Source: Bin87 sp965197635
GTDB taxonomy: Bacteria; Chloroflexota; Dehalococcoidia; Lucifugimonadales; UBA3495
DNA: 64,000 bases
Reading direction: 5' to 3'
Assembly: GCA_965197635.1 (NCBI GenBank)
Contig: CBDANN010000006.1
Coordinates: 124,001 to 188,000, forward strand
Position 1 is the stretch's first letter; each line of letters starts with the position of its first letter. The notes below the pieces were generated by a model, which was not told the DNA's origin, did not search any database, and saw nothing but the letters and a program-made list of their open reading frames with translations. A program made the translations under genes and the position numbers. Shown piece by piece: positions 62,183-64,000 of this stretch.

Positions 62183-64000
62183 ATGCCACCCAAGACCAGC
62201 GCAAGACAGAGCGCCGCGAAATCACCGGCCAAAACGCGTCGGAATGGCGCGACCAGCAATGCAAGCGGCGCAAAAAACGCCTCAAAGACTGGGACCCGTA
62301 GGACGCCCGCGACGGGCGGAGCTCGCGGGGGGAAGATGCCCTCAACCAGGGGTAAACGCCTGGTGGTCGTAGAGTCGCCCGCCAAAGCGCGCACGGTGGG
62401 GCAAATCCTGGGCAACAAGTATGTCGTGACCGCTTCGATGGGACACGTGCGGGATTTGCCCAAGTCAACCTTGGGGGTGGACACCGAAGGAGAATTTTCG
62501 CCAAAGTACCTTACGTTGAAAGACAAGCGCGAATTGGTGAAGGAACTCAAAGAAGCCGGTACCAAAGCATCGGAAATCTTTTTGGCCACCGACCCAGACC
62601 GGGAAGGCGAGGCGATTTCATGGCACCTGCAGGCGGCGGCCGGCTGGGACAAATTCGAGCGACCGCCCAAGCGCGTGGTGTTTCACGAAATCACCAAGCA
62701 AGCGGTGGAAGAGGCTTTTGAGCACCCCCGCGAAATCGATATGCAGTTGGTGAACGCCCAACAGGCCCGCCGCATATTGGATCGGTTGGTCGGGTACGAG
62801 ATCAGCCCGTTGCTGTGGCTGCGCGTGAAATTGGGTTTGTCGGCAGGAAGGGTGCAATCCGTTGCCCTCCGGATGATAGTTGAGCGGGAAAGGGCAGTCG
62901 CCGCGTTTGTGCCCCAGGAATGGTGGTCATTGGAGGCAGAGTTACACAAAAACGCCGACCCACCGACACAACCAAACCTTTTCACCGCGACCCTGCACTC
63001 GCGCAAAGGCTCAAGAAAACTCGCCATCGGGGACGAGGACACCGCCCATAGGCTGGAAACCGAGCTACAAGGCGCCGCATATTCAGTTGACAGCGTGGAG
63101 AAGAAACCGCGCCGACAACGTCCCGCTCCGCCTTTCATCACCAGCACGTTGCAGCAGGATGCGGGCCGAAAGCTCAGGTTCACCGCCCAGCGGACAATGG
63201 CTGTGGCGCAACAGTTGTACGAAGGGTTGAATGTCGGTAGCGACGGTTCGGTCGGATTGATCACGTACATGAGGACCGACAGCGTCAACGTGGCGGAGTC
63301 AGCGGTGCGTGAAACGCGAGATTATATTCGTCAGCGGTTTGGCAAGGAGTACGCGCCGGACAAGCCCCGGGTCTACCGCACGCGCAGCAAGAATGCTCAG
63401 GAAGCCCACGAGGCCATCAGGCCCACTGCCATCGGCCGCACCCCTCAGGACGTCGCCCCTCACTTGGACCGCGACCAACTGCGGTTGTATTCCCTGATTT
63501 GGGAGCGCATGGTAGCCAGTCAGATGGCGGATGCGGTATTGGAAGCTACGACGGTGCAAATTGATGCAAATTGCGAGGTTCCGTCGGATAGCGTATTCCG
63601 GTTCAGGGCGACCGGCTCAGTCCTGAAGTTCGCCGGTTTTCGGGCGGTATACCTGGAAGGCCGAGACGATGCGACTGGCGGCGAAGAGAATGCCCTGCCT
63701 GACCTGGCTTCGGGCGATGGTCTGATTAACCGAAAGTTACAGGCCAATCAGCACTTCACCCAACCGCCGCCTCGTTTCACCGAAGCGACCCTCATCAAAG
63801 AGATGGAGGATAAAGGCATTGGTCGTCCTAGCACCTATGCACCGACCATCGCGACTTTGATTGAGCGGGAATACGTGCAGCGCGAGCAACGTCGCCTGCT
63901 GCCCACGGAACTTGGTTGCACTGTTACCGATTTGCTCACCGCACGGTTCACCGAGGTTATGGATTTGGAGTTTACCGCCAAGATGGAGCAAGATCTTGAC
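62183..64000 (+). CDS. topA: DNA topoisomerase I (partial, 3' end beyond window)
   Basis: 606 residues visible, open to the window edge; full-length topoisomerase I is usually 700-900. A basic N-terminal extension of about 55 residues (Lys/Arg/Ala-rich) precedes the Toprim domain, which starts KRLVVVESPAKARTVGQILG. FLATDPDREGEAISWHLQAA carries the metal-binding DxD. AGRVQSVALRMIVERE and SDGSVGLITYMRTDSVNVAE follow; the Tyr of ITYMRTDS is the DNA-cleaving residue. FTEATLIKEMEDKGIGRPST is conserved. It relaxes negatively supercoiled DNA. The dprA-topA pair is a common bacterial arrangement. Confidence 0.96.
   Translation, partial: MPPKTSARQSAAKSPAKTRRNGATSNASGAKNASKTGTRRTPATGGARGGKMPSTRGKRLVVVESPAKARTVGQILGNKYVVTASMGHVRDLPKSTLGVDTEGEFSPKYLTLKDKRELVKELKEAGTKASEIFLATDPDREGEAISWHLQAAAGWDKFERPPKRVVFHEITKQAVEEAFEHPREIDMQLVNAQQARRILDRLVGYEISPLLWLRVKLGLSAGRVQSVALRMIVERERAVAAFVPQEWWSLEAELHKNADPPTQPNLFTATLHSRKGSRKLAIGDEDTAHRLETELQGAAYSVDSVEKKPRRQRPAPPFITSTLQQDAGRKLRFTAQRTMAVAQQLYEGLNVGSDGSVGLITYMRTDSVNVAESAVRETRDYIRQRFGKEYAPDKPRVYRTRSKNAQEAHEAIRPTAIGRTPQDVAPHLDRDQLRLYSLIWERMVASQMADAVLEATTVQIDANCEVPSDSVFRFRATGSVLKFAGFRAVYLEGRDDATGGEENALPDLASGDGLINRKLQANQHFTQPPPRFTEATLIKEMEDKGIGRPSTYAPTIATLIEREYVQREQRRLLPTELGCTVTDLLTARFTEVMDLEFTAKMEQDLD

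Overview
The window is a 64 kb, GC-rich, gene-dense bacterial chromosome segment. Long antisense open frames lie opposite most genes, as expected at high GC. The gene content suggests a member of the Chloroflexota, perhaps a Dehalococcoidia/SAR202-like lineage: many Ala/Pro-linker lipoprotein solute-binding proteins, several enoyl-CoA hydratase paralogues, luciferase-like, GMC and SMP-30 oxidoreductase-type enzymes, and a groEL ending in PPMDF. This is inferred from gene content only; no rRNA, tRNA or marker tree was available. I saw no tRNA, rRNA or CRISPR array.

Layout. 1-7896 (minus): a peptide/opine-type ABC importer with three tandem paralogous lipoproteins, then DppB- and DppC-type permeases (DppC runs off the window). 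8213-12284 (plus): enoyl-CoA hydratase, tlyA, a PaREP1/HEPN protein, a small ABM-like protein, a CinA-C protein lacking its usual serine, and an LLM flavin oxidoreductase. 12288-15381 (minus): two small membrane proteins and a penicillin-acylase-type Ntn hydrolase, divergent from a TPP enzyme (15545). 18479-26423 (minus): a second importer with the same architecture, three paralogous lipoproteins then DppB and DppC, where each lipoprotein gene has its own matching promoter. 26685-31391 (minus): an acyl-CoA cluster (PanE-like reductase, acyl-CoA synthetase, two enoyl-CoA hydratases, PHP-domain protein). 31392-32971: repeat-rich DNA with a second PaREP1/HEPN gene and a strong orphan promoter.

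33029-35756 is a family I CoA-transferase operon of unusual form: alpha, fused beta-alpha, beta. It sits behind a promoter with an adjoining perfect 17 bp palindrome. 36332-38551 is a thiamine operon (promoter, TPP riboswitch, thiG, thiE, thiS, small unknown gene). 38571-45616 is a mobile-element island: IS1182-like, two IS630-like copies and three MITEs joined end to end through shared CTAG junctions, then an IS1380-like element, all lying in the wreck of an oxidoreductase-like gene. 45922-51850 holds a Rid-family gene, an MFS transporter, groEL, groES and fmdB, followed by a histidine kinase/response regulator pair. 52538-62162 holds assorted redox and carbohydrate genes and dprA. The topA gene runs off the right edge.

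The main novel leads are the twin triple-receptor transporter loci, the alpha/beta-alpha/beta CoA-transferase with its probable operator, and the CTAG daisy-chain of IS630 elements and MITEs. Protein functions rest on motif recognition by eye. Alignments, identities and structures were not computed.
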